From: Duganella sp. CF458
Lineage (GTDB): Bacteria; Pseudomonadota; Gammaproteobacteria; Burkholderiales; Burkholderiaceae_D
Direction: 5' to 3'
NCBI RefSeq assembly: GCF_900113115.1
Contig: NZ_FOOF01000001.1
Location: forward strand, 62,001 to 126,000
Length of the DNA: 64,000 bases
A program made the translations under genes and the position numbers. Below, piece after piece: positions 35,532 through 45,001 of the stretch (position 1 is the stretch's first letter; each line of letters opens with the position of its first letter). Under the pieces are notes generated by a model that saw only the letters and a list, made by a program, of their open reading frames with translations, had not been told where the DNA came from and did not search any database.

Positions 35532-36331
35532 TCATCGAAGATAACCAGGCCAATATGGACCTGATGACCTATCTGCTGCAGGCTTTCGGCCATCGCCCTC
35601 TCTGCGCCACCGACGGTGAGACGGGGGTGGCGATGGCCATCAGCGAAAAGCCCGACCTGATCCTGAGCGACCTGCACCTGCCCAAGCTGGACGGCCTTGG
35701 CGTGGTGGCGCGCCTGCGCGCGGATCCGGCCACGCGGGCGATCCCGGTGCTGGCCGCCAGCGCCCTTCCGGTCACCGATGGTTGTGCGGCCTTGCGCCGC
35801 GCCGGCTTTTCCGGCTGCCTGCCCAAATCGCTGGAGCCGGATGTCCTGATCCCGGCACTTGAATCCTTCCTGCCTACGCACCTGCGCTCCGCCAGCGCAC
35901 ACCCTGTGCCGACAGCTGCGGCCTCGCCGCCATCCGCCGCCGCAGCGCCCGCAGCCACGGCTGCGCGTGCCCGCGTGCTGCTGCTCGATGCCGCTCCCGA
36001 GAATGCCGGCCTGGTCGCGGCCATCCTGGCGCACAGCGGCTACACCGTCAGCACAGCTTCCAATCCCATGGATACCGGCGCCCTGATGGACGGACATACC
36101 TACGACCTGGTGCTGTGCGAACTGGGAGTGTTGGAAGAGGGCCGCCTGTCCTTCTTGCGGGATGCGCTGGAGATGGCGCCGGGGCTGCCGGTGCTGGTCA
36201 TCCGCCCGGATGACGAGGACAACCTCGGTAACCTGGGAACAGGACGCATCAGCGGCGCACTGTCCCACCCGCTCGACCCGCAACAACTGGTGGCGGCCAT
36301 TGACGGCTTGCTCGGCCGAGCCGCTCGCTAG
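35513..36331 (+). CDS. Double-receiver response regulator (second receiver degenerate)
   Basis: 272 residues. REC1 (residues 1-120) is intact: LIIEDNQAN, phosphosite in LSDLHLPKLDG, Lys in LPKSLEP. After an Ala/Pro linker, REC2 (about 155-268) has LLLDAAPEN but LCEL at the phospho-Asp position and HPLD in place of the Lys, so it should not be phosphorylated and may act as a protein-binding module. No output domain follows. The start overlaps the kinase gene by 19 bases. Confidence 0.87.
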   Translation: MSARILIIEDNQANMDLMTYLLQAFGHRPLCATDGETGVAMAISEKPDLILSDLHLPKLDGLGVVARLRADPATRAIPVLAASALPVTDGCAALRRAGFSGCLPKSLEPDVLIPALESFLPTHLRSASAHPVPTAAASPPSAAAAPAATAARARVLLLDAAPENAGLVAAILAHSGYTVSTASNPMDTGALMDGHTYDLVLCELGVLEEGRLSFLRDALEMAPGLPVLVIRPDDEDNLGNLGTGRISGALSHPLDPQQLVAAIDGLLGRAAR

Positions 36332-36441
36332 GCCAGCACCAGCCAAGCCAGCGCAACAAGGCAGAACACCGCGGCGAGCATGCCAAGCGTGTTCTCCGAC
36401 CGTTCATCGGCGCTGGTCAACTTCCAAAGAAATTTCAACAT
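36328..36441 (-). CDS. Tiny single-span membrane protein
   Basis: 37 residues, below most gene-calling limits. MLKFLWKLTSADERSENTLG then a hydrophobic helix MLAAVFCLVALAWLVLA to the end. GGGGACAAG lies eight bases before the ATG at 36441. It shares CTAG with the stop of the double-receiver gene. No homolog known to me. An in-frame upstream ATG (MRLGTRM...) is possible. Confidence 0.45.
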   Translation of the reverse strand: MLKFLWKLTSADERSENTLGMLAAVFCLVALAWLVLA

Positions 36442-36491
36442 TCTTGTCCCCAACCGCATCGCTACCTGCCCGCTTGATTCTACTACCAAAA

Positions 36492-36533
36492 CTGAACTGA
36501 CAGCGCTGAACTGACAGCGTTGAACTGACAGCG
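36492..36533. repeat. Three tandem copies of a 14-bp unit
   Basis: CTGAACTGACAGCG at 36492 and 36506 and TTGAACTGACAGCG at 36520. The copies lie between the tiny membrane-protein gene and the stop of the DUF1501 gene. They could be a local slippage product or protein-binding iterons; nothing else supports a function. Confidence 0.85.
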
Positions 36534-36550
36534 CCAGCGCGGACTCGCTT

Positions 36551-37798
36551 TCATGCCAGCAACTGCAGGCGCGAAGCGGCGGGCAAGCCAGGGAAGGTGC
36601 GCGCCAGTGCCACATCGGGCAAGCGCAAGTGACGTTCGGCAACGTGGGCCAGCACATGGCGGAAATCAGTGCTCACCGGCAAGTCGCGTCCTTCGTTCAA
36701 TTGGGCCTCGGCCAGGCCTTGCCATGCACCGGCCACTTTGCCCCCGTGCAACTTCCCGCCCAGCAGCCACATGGCGTTGCCATGGCCATGGTCGGTGCCC
36801 CGGTTGCCGTTTTCGCGCGCGGTGCGGCCGAATTCGGACATCACCACGATTACCGTGTCGTCGAACAGCGGGCCAAGGCGCTGCGCCAGCGTCGCCAGCC
36901 CTTGCCCCAGCGGCTGCAGGCGGTTGGCCAGTTGGCCGCTGGCGGCGCCTTGGTTGGCGTGGGTGTCCCAGCCGCCCAGCGCAATGAAGGCAAGCTGGAT
37001 ATTGGCGTTACTGCGCATCAGCGTGGCCAGGCGTCCGGCATCGTCGGGGAAGCCGTTCGGCAAGGGAGCGCCGTTATCGGCCGCCTGCATCTCGGACATC
37101 ATGCCGCTGTTGGCGGCGGCCATCACTTCCTCATGCGCCTTGCGCCCGGCCTGGTACACCTTGCCGTAACGCTGGTTGCCGGCATACAGCGCGTCGAAGG
37201 CTTGCGCAATCTGCGGCCGGTCGAGCGGCGTGGAACGGGTGCCGGCGGCGCCATTGGCCAGGTTGGTGGCCGGCAGCGCGCCGGCCAGCACGCGCGGCAT
37301 CACGGGGCCGATGCTGAGCGCCCGCGTCGGCGTGGGGTCGCCTGGCAGGCCGCCAAGCAGGCGGTTCATCCAGCCGTCCTGCGTGCTCTTCACGCCCGGC
37401 GTGGCCGATTCCATATAGTCTTGCGCATCGAAGTGGGAACGGCTGGCATCGGGTGAACCGCTGGCGTGGACGAAAGCCAGCTTTTTCTGCTCCCAAAGCG
37501 GCATTAACGGCGCCAGCGCGGGGTGCAGGCCGAAGTAGCCATCCAGGTTCAACGCTCCATCGTCCGCGCCCGGCCTGGCCAGGGCGATGTTGGGGCGCAG
37601 GCGCGCATATTCGGGGTCGGCTACCGGCGCCACCACGTTCAAGCCGTCGACCGCTCCGCGCAGCATGACGACGATCAGTTTTTTCGCGGTCGGCGCAGTG
37701 CCGCCGGAGGCCATGGCAGCCGCCCAGGCATTGGGTCCAAGCGGCAGCATCAAGCCGGCGCTGGCGGCAAAGGCATTCAGGAATTGGCGTCGTTGCAT
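36551..37798 (-). CDS. DUF1501 domain protein (Tat-exported)
   Basis: 415 residues. The N-terminus MQRRQFLNAFAASAGL is a Tat signal (RRxFL). VVMLRGAVDGLNVVAP and the conserved VVMSEFGRTARENGNRGTDHGHGNAMW are hallmarks of DUF1501, a secreted family related to sulfatase/alkaline-phosphatase folds. It is partnered, as usual, with the DUF1800 gene just upstream on the same strand (11 bases apart). Such pairs are thought to act in the envelope or on extracellular material, but the substrate is not known. Confidence 0.87.
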   Translation of the reverse strand: MQRRQFLNAFAASAGLMLPLGPNAWAAAMASGGTAPTAKKLIVVMLRGAVDGLNVVAPVADPEYARLRPNIALARPGADDGALNLDGYFGLHPALAPLMPLWEQKKLAFVHASGSPDASRSHFDAQDYMESATPGVKSTQDGWMNRLLGGLPGDPTPTRALSIGPVMPRVLAGALPATNLANGAAGTRSTPLDRPQIAQAFDALYAGNQRYGKVYQAGRKAHEEVMAAANSGMMSEMQAADNGAPLPNGFPDDAGRLATLMRSNANIQLAFIALGGWDTHANQGAASGQLANRLQPLGQGLATLAQRLGPLFDDTVIVVMSEFGRTARENGNRGTDHGHGNAMWLLGGKLHGGKVAGAWQGLAEAQLNEGRDLPVSTDFRHVLAHVAERHLRLPDVALARTFPGLPAASRLQLLA

Positions 37799-37809
37799 GG
37801 CGCGCTCCG

Positions 37810-39171
37810 TTAGCGTTGCATGAAGTCGGGGCTGCCGAGCAGCAGAGCGGCGCGCAGCCGCTCATTGCTGTCGGCAACGATGGCGGCAGTCTGCTGCGAC
37901 ACCGAGGAGCCCAGCGCCTGCTGCACCGTATCGGCGTCGGCACCGGAGGAAAGCGCCAGCGCGTAGCCGATACGGCGGCTCAGGGCATCGGGGTTGAGCC
38001 AGGCCGCTTCCGTATTCTTGTAGCCGTCCGGCGTCTGGCAGCCGTACAGCGGCATGCCAAGGCGGTTCAGGATGCCAACCAGCGGCTTCACTTCGGGCAT
38101 CGGCATGGCTGCCGCACGGGAGGCCGACACCACGTACTGATACGGCGTCTTGAACTTGGTCCCGGCATATTGCTGGTCCATGAATTCCGGGCTGGCGAAC
38201 AGGGTGCGCAGCACGGTGCGGATATCGCCCTTGCTGGCGATCCAGGCCTGCGCCATGCGCTCCACCAGTGCCGGCGGCGGCTGGTCGGCCACGAAATACT
38301 GCGCCAGCTTGCGGCTTATATTGCGCGCCGTGGACGGATGCGCCGCCAGCACGTCGAGCGCATACTCGCCTTCCGCCTCGCCGCGCGCCGCGACCAGCTT
38401 GCCCAGCCAGGTCTTGGCGCCGTTGTCGTGGCGGCGCGGGTCGAACGCGAACCGCGCGTCGCGCTTCGGGCGGTAGGTCCAGCCGGTCAGCATGCGCGCC
38501 AGTTCGGTCACGTCCTTCTGCGTATAGCCGCCATCCACCCCCAGGGTATGCAGCTCCATCAGCTCGCGCGCATAGTTTTCATTCAGGCCGCCGGCCTTCG
38601 AGACCCAGTTATCCAGGTAGAACAACATGGCCGGGTGATGGGCCGTGGCGCCCAGCATCTGGCGGAAAGAACCGAACACGTACGGCCGGATCGCGTCGCG
38701 CTCATAGCTGGCGACCAGGGCGCGGTCCTGGCCTTTGCCCGAAAATACATTGAAGTGGTTGTACCAGAAGTCGACCATGACCTCTTCCAGCTGGCGCGGG
38801 CTGTCAATGGCGCGCAGCAGGCGCGCTTCGGCCGCCTCGGCCGCCATCTGCTGCACCACTGCGCGGCGCTCGCCCTGCTCGCCATTTCGTGCTTCCTGGA
38901 ATCGTTCCAGCGCATCGCCGGCGCTCATTCTCAGCGTTTCCAGCTTGTCCAGCCGTTCGACCAACGCCACCGGCAGGGCCGGCGGGTTCAATTGTTCATC
39001 GATATAGGCGGCCACCCCGGACTGGCGCACCCGCTCGATATCGCCGGGCCGCGGCCCGTAAGCCAGGCGGTTCAGTACATGGATAGCAGCCTGCTCGCCG
39101 GCCAGGGGCGCCGCCCACAGGGCGGCTTGGGGTAGCGCCGCCAGCACGGCACCGAGTATCCAGCCTCGCAT
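37810..39171 (-). CDS. DUF1800 domain protein (secreted)
   Basis: About 453 residues. A signal peptide (MRGWILGAVLAALPQAALWA) is followed by AAIHVLNRLAYGPRPGDIERVRQSGVAAYIDEQL and the family's internal motifs DFWYNHFNVFSGKGQ, NYARELMELHTLGVDGGYTQKDV and AHPSTARNISRKLAQYFV. It is the conserved companion of DUF1501; together they form one unit. The start at 39171 is chosen because it gives a proper signal peptide; 39189 would add six residues before it. Confidence 0.87.
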   Translation of the reverse strand: MRGWILGAVLAALPQAALWAAPLAGEQAAIHVLNRLAYGPRPGDIERVRQSGVAAYIDEQLNPPALPVALVERLDKLETLRMSAGDALERFQEARNGEQGERRAVVQQMAAEAAEARLLRAIDSPRQLEEVMVDFWYNHFNVFSGKGQDRALVASYERDAIRPYVFGSFRQMLGATAHHPAMLFYLDNWVSKAGGLNENYARELMELHTLGVDGGYTQKDVTELARMLTGWTYRPKRDARFAFDPRRHDNGAKTWLGKLVAARGEAEGEYALDVLAAHPSTARNISRKLAQYFVADQPPPALVERMAQAWIASKGDIRTVLRTLFASPEFMDQQYAGTKFKTPYQYVVSASRAAAMPMPEVKPLVGILNRLGMPLYGCQTPDGYKNTEAAWLNPDALSRRIGYALALSSGADADTVQQALGSSVSQQTAAIVADSNERLRAALLLGSPDFMQR

Positions 39172-39311
39172 GATGTCGTCCCAATACAATGATTTCCGGG
39201 ACTTTCTTTATACGCTAGGCGCCGAATTGAGGGCAAAGACTCCTTTGTATCAGGATGTTAATTGTTTGATTTGTATGCTCTAATTCACGTTGCGCAAAAT
39301 GAAAGGACGGC

Positions 39312-40715
39312 ATGAAGAGATATCAGGTCCCGCTATCGGTGGTGGCCATGCTGGCGCTTGGCGCCTGCGGCATTACCGGACCGGCGAACAAGGTCGCGGC
39401 GGATGCGCCGCAACAGTGGCAGGCGCCCCTGCCGCACAACGGCAGCACCGGTGAACTGGCCAATTGGTGGCAGCGCCAGTCCGACCCGCTGCTGGTGCAA
39501 TTGATTGAAGCGGCCCAGGCGGCCAGCCCCACCATTGCCAGCGCCCAGGCCCGTTTCGCCGCGGCTGGTGCCGAGCGCGCCGTAGCGGGCGCCGCATTGG
39601 CCCCGTCGCTGACCGGGGTGCTGAGTTCCACCCGCATGAGCCAGCAATCCGCCAGCGCTCCGACCAATACCACCACCCAGCTGCTGGCCCAGGCCCAGTG
39701 GGAAATCGACCTGTTCGGCGGCGGCCGTGCGCGCCGCAATGCGGCGATTGCGCGCCATGAAGGCGCACAGGCAGGCTGGCATGAAGCCCGCGTCAGCGTG
39801 GCAGCCGAGACGGCTAACCAGTATTACAGCCTGCGCGCCTGCGAAAAGCTGTTGACGGTGGCGCGCATGGACGCCGCCTCGCGCACCCATACGGCGCGCC
39901 TGACCGACATCACCACCAAGGCCGGCTTCCAGTCGACGGCCGCCAACGCGCTGGCCCGCGCCAGCGCCGCCGACGGCAACAGCCGCGCGGTGGCCCAGCG
40001 TGCCGCCTGCGACAACGAATTGAAAGTGCTGGTGGCGTTGACCGCCATGCCTGAACCGGAGCTGCGCGCACGCCTGGCCGACAGCGCGGCCAATGCCGTG
40101 CTGTCGCCGGAGGCCGGCGTGGCCGTCGATTCGATGCCGGCCCAGGTGCTGGCCCAGCGCCCGGACGTTTTCAACGCCGAGCGTGAAGTGGCGGCGGCCA
40201 GCTACGACGTCGCCAGCGCGCGCGCCGAGCGCCTGCCGCGCCTGGGCCTTTCCGGCTCCATCGGGCGCGGCCGCCTGCATGCCGGGGGCCAGGACATCAC
40301 CGCCAATGTCTGGACCATCGGCCCTTTGCAAATGACCTTGCCGATCATCGACTGGGGGGTGCGCCGCGCCAACGTGGAGGCTTCCCGCGCCCGCTACGAC
40401 GCCGCCGTGTCGGGCTACAAGGCCAGCGTGCGCCAGGCCGTGTCGGAAGTGGAGCAGGCGCTGGTGACGCTGCAAAGCACTCAGGAGCGTGCCGCGGACG
40501 CGCAGACCGCGCTGGACGGCTATCGCACCTTCTTCACCGCAACCGAAGAACGCTACAAGAACGGGCTGGCCAGCCTGATAGAACTGGAAGACGCCCGCCG
40601 CACGCGGCTGGCCGCAGAAAACACAGTAGTGACCCTGCAGCGCGAACGCAGCGCCGCCTGGATCGCCCTGTACCGTGCAGCAGGCGGCGGCTGGACCGCG
40701 CCCGCAGCGCAATGA
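39312..40715 (+). CDS. RND efflux outer-membrane lipoprotein (NodT/OprM type)
   Basis: 467 residues. MKRYQVPLSVVAMLALGAC is a lipoprotein signal with lipobox LGAC. The mature part has two internal repeats of long helices and beta hairpins typical of TolC-like channels (WWQRQSDPLLVQLI, AQRPDVFNAEREVAAASYDV, NGLASLIELEDARRTRL). It supplies the outer-membrane duct of the RND pump encoded directly downstream. GAAAGGACG precedes the ATG. Confidence 0.9.
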   Translation: MKRYQVPLSVVAMLALGACGITGPANKVAADAPQQWQAPLPHNGSTGELANWWQRQSDPLLVQLIEAAQAASPTIASAQARFAAAGAERAVAGAALAPSLTGVLSSTRMSQQSASAPTNTTTQLLAQAQWEIDLFGGGRARRNAAIARHEGAQAGWHEARVSVAAETANQYYSLRACEKLLTVARMDAASRTHTARLTDITTKAGFQSTAANALARASAADGNSRAVAQRAACDNELKVLVALTAMPEPELRARLADSAANAVLSPEAGVAVDSMPAQVLAQRPDVFNAEREVAAASYDVASARAERLPRLGLSGSIGRGRLHAGGQDITANVWTIGPLQMTLPIIDWGVRRANVEASRARYDAAVSGYKASVRQAVSEVEQALVTLQSTQERAADAQTALDGYRTFFTATEERYKNGLASLIELEDARRTRLAAENTVVTLQRERSAAWIALYRAAGGGWTAPAAQ

Positions 40716-40728
40716 GATTGGATAACTT

Positions 40729-41883
40729 ATGAAACCACTGCACCGCACTCCCTCCGCAGCATTCGTCCAGCATGCCATCGCCTTTGCCGCGGCATTGGCC
40801 GCCCTGGCGCAGGCGCCGTCCGCCATGGCGGAAGACAAGAAACCGTCCGCCGCCAAGCCTTCGCTGACCGTGACCACGGTCCGGCCGCAAAAAAACAGCC
40901 TGCCGATCCGCCTGACCGCCAATGGCAACGTCGCCGCCTGGCAGGAAGCAATCATCAGCAGCGAATCGAACGGCCTGCGCCTGTCCGACGTCAAGGTGAA
41001 CGTCGGCGACGTGGTCAACAAGGGCGAAGTCCTGGCCGTGTTTGCGCCGGAAACCCCGCAGGCGGAAGTGGCGCAAGCCAAGGCTGCGTTGATGGAAGCG
41101 GAAGCCGCCGCCGCCGAAGCCAAGGCCAATGCCGACCGCGCTCGGTCGATTGAAGACACCGGCGCCTTGAGCGCCCAGCAGATCAGCCAGTACACCACGG
41201 CCGAAGCCACCGCCAAGGCGCGTGCCGCCTCCACCAAGGCCATGCTGGCCTCGGCCGAACTGCGCCTGCGCTACACCAAGGTGGTCGCGCCGGACGCCGG
41301 CGTGATCTCGGCCCGCAGCGCCACCGTCGGCGCGGTCGCCGGTCCCGGCACCGAATTGTTCCGCATGATCCGCCAGGGCCGCCTGGAATGGCGCGCCGAA
41401 GTCACGGCCGCCGACCTGCGCAACGTCAAGGTCGGCGGCAATGCCCTCATCAAGGCCGCCAATGGCAGCGAATTGACCGGCAAGGTGCGCATGGTGGCGC
41501 CGACCATCGACCCGCAGACCCGCTCGGCCCTGGTGTATGTCGACCTGCCGCCGAATAACGGCAAGCAGGCCCCGTTCAAGGCCGGCATGTTCGCCACCGG
41601 CCAGTTCGAACTGGGCGCCTCCGATGCGCTGACCGTGCCGCAGCAGGCGATCACGGTGCGCGATGGGTTCAGCTACGTGTTCCGCTTGAACCAGGACCAG
41701 CGCGTGAGCCAGGTCAAGGTGCAGCCGGGCCGCCGCATCGGCGAGCGCATCGAAGTGCTGTCCGGCCTGGCGCCCGATGCGCAGATCGTGGCTACCGGCG
41801 CGGGCTTCCTGAACGACGGCGACCTGGTGCGCAACGTCGGCGCGCCGGCGCAGGCCGCCACGCCGGCCAAGCCGGCCCGCTAA
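40729..41883 (+). CDS. RND efflux periplasmic adaptor
   Basis: 384 residues, membrane-fusion protein. An export-type N-terminus leads to a lipoyl/hairpin region (DVKVNVGDVVNKGEVLAVF, then a long Ala-rich helical hairpin) and a beta-barrel part (GKVRMVAPTIDPQTRSALVYVDL, AGMFATGQFEL). It bridges the pump at 41893 and the outer-membrane channel at 39312. It starts 13 bases after the channel gene and ends 9 bases before the pump gene. Confidence 0.92.
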   Translation: MKPLHRTPSAAFVQHAIAFAAALAALAQAPSAMAEDKKPSAAKPSLTVTTVRPQKNSLPIRLTANGNVAAWQEAIISSESNGLRLSDVKVNVGDVVNKGEVLAVFAPETPQAEVAQAKAALMEAEAAAAEAKANADRARSIEDTGALSAQQISQYTTAEATAKARAASTKAMLASAELRLRYTKVVAPDAGVISARSATVGAVAGPGTELFRMIRQGRLEWRAEVTAADLRNVKVGGNALIKAANGSELTGKVRMVAPTIDPQTRSALVYVDLPPNNGKQAPFKAGMFATGQFELGASDALTVPQQAITVRDGFSYVFRLNQDQRVSQVKVQPGRRIGERIEVLSGLAPDAQIVATGAGFLNDGDLVRNVGAPAQAATPAKPAR

Positions 41884-41892
41884 GGAGATGCC

Positions 41893-44800
41893 GTGAATTT
41901 TTCAGCCCTCTCCATCAAGCACCCGGTTCCGGCGATCATGCTGTTCATCCTGCTGTCGCTGGCAGGCTGGATGGCCTACCGCGCCAATCCGGTGCAGGAC
42001 TTCCCCGACATCGAACTGCCGATCGTCACCGTTTCCGCCTCCCTGCCCGGCGCCGCGCCGGCCCAGCTGGAGACCGAGGTGGCGCGCAAGATCGAGGATT
42101 CGGTCGCCACGCTGCAAGGCGTGAAGAACATCTATTCCAAGGTATTGGACGGTACCGCCACCATCACCGTCGAATTCATCCTCGAGAAGAACCTGTCCGA
42201 CGCGGTCAATGAGGTGCGCGACGCCGTGACCCAGGTGCGCGCCGACATGCCCGGCGAGATGCGCGACCCCGTGGTCAGCAAGGTCTCCACCGCCGGCCGC
42301 GTGATCCTGGCCTTCACCGTCGCGCCGAAGCAAGGCACCAAGGTCGACGACGCCGACCTGAGCTGGTATGTGGACAATGCCGTCTCCAAGAAGCTGCTGT
42401 CGGTGCCAGGCGTCGGCGCGGTCAAGCGGGTCGGCGGCGTGAGCCGGGAAATCCGCGTCGAGCTGGATGACGAGCGCATGGCCGCCCTGCGCGTGTCGGC
42501 GCTGGACGTGTCGCGCATGCTGCGCCAGGTGCAGAAGGAAGCACCGGGCGGGCGCGGCGATATCAGCGGCGCCGAGCAATCGGTGCGCACCATCGCCACT
42601 GTGAAAAGCGCGCAGGAGCTGTCGCAGATGGACATCCCGCTGGGCGACGGCCGCCACATTCGTCTTGAGCAAGTGGCCAACGTGACCGACACCATTGCCG
42701 AGCCGCGTTCCGAAGCAAGCCAGGACGGCAGGAAAGTGGTCGCCTTCGAGATCTTCCGCACCAAGGGCGCCAGCGAAACCCAGGTTGCCGCCGATGCGCG
42801 CGCCGCGGTGGAAGAACTGCGCAAGGCGCATCCGACCATCGACATCACGCAATCGATCGACAACGCCGAACCGGTGGACGAAAACTTCGCCGGCTCGATG
42901 GAACTGCTGTACGAAGGCGCCATCCTGGCCGTGCTGGTGGTGTGGTGGTTCCTGCGCGACTGGCGCGCCACGCTGGTGGCCGCATCGGCGCTGCCGCTGT
43001 CGGTACTGCCGGCCTTCCTCGGCATGTACTGGATGGGCTTCACGCTGAACACCGTGACCCTGCTGTCGCTGGCCCTGGTGGTCGGCGTGCTGGTGGACGA
43101 CGCCATCGTGGAGATCGAGAACATCGAACGCCACCTGCACATGGGTAAAACGCCGATGCAGGCGGCCATGGAAGCGGCCGACGAAATCGGCATGGCGGTG
43201 ATTGCCACCACCTTTGCCCTGGTCGCCGTGTTCCTGCCGACCGCCTTCATGGGCGGCATTCCCGGCAAATTCTTCAAGCAGTTCGGCTGGGCCGCCGTGC
43301 TGGCGGTGCTGGCTTCCCTGGTCGTGGCGCGCTTGCTGACCCCGATGATGGCGGCCCACCTGCTGAAAGCGACCGACAAGCCGCAGCACGAAGACGGCTG
43401 GATCATGCAGCGCTACATGACGACCATGCGCTGGTGCCTGCGCAACCGCGGCAAGACGGCGTTGGCGGCTGGCGCCTTCTTCGCCGGCTCGATCATGCTG
43501 GTAGGCTTGCTGCCGACCGGCTTCGTGCCGCCGGCGGACCGCGGCCAGACCATGGTCAACCTGGAACTGCCGCCGGGCTCCACCCTGGCCGAGACCCGCG
43601 CCATTGCCGAACGGGCGCGCCTGGCCATCATGGAAGTGAAGCCGGTGACCAATGTATTCAGCTCCATCGGCGGCGGCTCGTCGGGCGACGCCTTTGCGCC
43701 GGGGGCCGCGGCCGAAGCGCGCCGCGCGGTGCTGACCATCACCACCAGGCACCGCAATGACCGCAAGGAGTCAATGCCGCAGATCGACGACATGATCCGC
43801 GAAAAACTCTCCATCCTGCCCGGCGCCCGCTTCACGGTCGGACCGCCGGACACCGGCGTGAAGATGCAGCTGGTTCTGCGTTCGGAAGACCCGGTGGCGC
43901 TGATCGAATCGGCGCGCAAGGTCGAGCGCGACCTGCGCACCCTGCAAGGCATCGGCAACGTGAGCTCCAGCGCTTCGCTGGTGCGTCCTGAGATCATCGT
44001 GCGCCCCGACTTTGCCAAGGCGGCCGACCTGGGCGTGACCGCCAACGCCATTGGCGAAACGGTGCGCGTGGCCACCGCCGGCGATTACGACTTCGAACTG
44101 ACCAAGATGAACCTGGCCGAACGCCAGGTGCCGATCCGCGTCAAGCTGCCCGACAGCGTGCGCGCCGACCTCGATGCCATCGGGCGCCTGACGGTTCCTG
44201 GCCGCAACGGACCGGTGATGCTGGCCAATGTCGCCACCATCACGATGGAGTCCGGCCCGGCCCAGATCGACCGCCTGAACCGCAGCCGCAACGTGACGCT
44301 GGACGTGGAGCTGGGCAGCCGCTCGCTGGGTGAACTGGACGAGGAAGCGCGCCAACTGCCGTCGATGAAAAACCTGCCGCCAACCGTGACCCGCGCGGAA
44401 CTGGGCGACACGCAGGAGATGCAGAACCTGTTCGCCAGCTTCGGCATCGCCATGCTGATCGGCGTGCTGTGCATCTACGGCGTGCTGGTGCTGCTGTTCC
44501 ACGACTTCCTGCAGCCGCTGACCATCCTGGCCGCGCTGCCGCTGTCGATCGGCGGTGCCTTCGTGGCGCTGCTGGTGACGCAGAAAGCGCTGTCGATGCC
44601 GTCCATGATCGGCCTGATCATGCTGATGGGGATCGTGACCAAGAACTCGATCCTGCTGGTCGACTATGCGATCCTGGCGCGGGCCGAGGGCATGAGCCGC
44701 TTCGATGCGCTGGTCGACGCCTGCCACAAGCGCAGCCGCCCGATCCTGATGACCACCATCGCCATGGGCGCCGGCATGATGCCGCTGGCCATGGGCTGGG

Positions 44801-44991
44801 GCGCCGATCCGAGCTTCCGCTCGCCGATGGCAATTGCGGTGATCGGCGGCCTGATCACCTCCACCCTGCTGTCGCTGCTGGTGGTGCCGGCCGTATTCAC
44901 CTATGTGGACGATGCCGAGCACCTATTTAAGCGCATCGTGCACAAGCTGCGCAAACCGCATAAGCACGCACCGGCGCCCATCGCCGAATAA
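41893..44991 (+). CDS. RND multidrug efflux pump (AcrB-like)
   Basis: 1032 residues, the usual length. It begins MNFSALSIKHPVPAIMLFILLSLAGWMAY and has two large periplasmic loops, with proton-relay residues in TM4 (VVGVLVDDAIVEIENIERH, paired Asp). The end has MGIVTKNSILLVDYA as in HAE-1 transporters. Together with the two upstream genes it forms a complete tripartite exporter of hydrophobic compounds. GTG start with AAGGAGATGCC upstream. Confidence 0.95.
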   Translation: MNFSALSIKHPVPAIMLFILLSLAGWMAYRANPVQDFPDIELPIVTVSASLPGAAPAQLETEVARKIEDSVATLQGVKNIYSKVLDGTATITVEFILEKNLSDAVNEVRDAVTQVRADMPGEMRDPVVSKVSTAGRVILAFTVAPKQGTKVDDADLSWYVDNAVSKKLLSVPGVGAVKRVGGVSREIRVELDDERMAALRVSALDVSRMLRQVQKEAPGGRGDISGAEQSVRTIATVKSAQELSQMDIPLGDGRHIRLEQVANVTDTIAEPRSEASQDGRKVVAFEIFRTKGASETQVAADARAAVEELRKAHPTIDITQSIDNAEPVDENFAGSMELLYEGAILAVLVVWWFLRDWRATLVAASALPLSVLPAFLGMYWMGFTLNTVTLLSLALVVGVLVDDAIVEIENIERHLHMGKTPMQAAMEAADEIGMAVIATTFALVAVFLPTAFMGGIPGKFFKQFGWAAVLAVLASLVVARLLTPMMAAHLLKATDKPQHEDGWIMQRYMTTMRWCLRNRGKTALAAGAFFAGSIMLVGLLPTGFVPPADRGQTMVNLELPPGSTLAETRAIAERARLAIMEVKPVTNVFSSIGGGSSGDAFAPGAAAEARRAVLTITTRHRNDRKESMPQIDDMIREKLSILPGARFTVGPPDTGVKMQLVLRSEDPVALIESARKVERDLRTLQGIGNVSSSASLVRPEIIVRPDFAKAADLGVTANAIGETVRVATAGDYDFELTKMNLAERQVPIRVKLPDSVRADLDAIGRLTVPGRNGPVMLANVATITMESGPAQIDRLNRSRNVTLDVELGSRSLGELDEEARQLPSMKNLPPTVTRAELGDTQEMQNLFASFGIAMLIGVLCIYGVLVLLFHDFLQPLTILAALPLSIGGAFVALLVTQKALSMPSMIGLIMLMGIVTKNSILLVDYAILARAEGMSRFDALVDACHKRSRPILMTTIAMGAGMMPLAMGWGADPSFRSPMAIAVIGGLITSTLLSLLVVPAVFTYVDDAEHLFKRIVHKLRKPHKHAPAPIAE

Positions 44992-45001
44992 GGAGCCTGC
45001 C

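Noticed and set aside
39333-41243. Minus-strand frame of 636 codons opposite the efflux channel and adaptor genes
   Set aside because: Spans two real genes and their junction; a composition artefact.
41902-43752. Minus-strand frame of 616 codons opposite the RND pump
   Set aside because: Its His/Gln/Arg-rich sequence is the usual antisense shadow of a high-GC gene; no recognisable motif.
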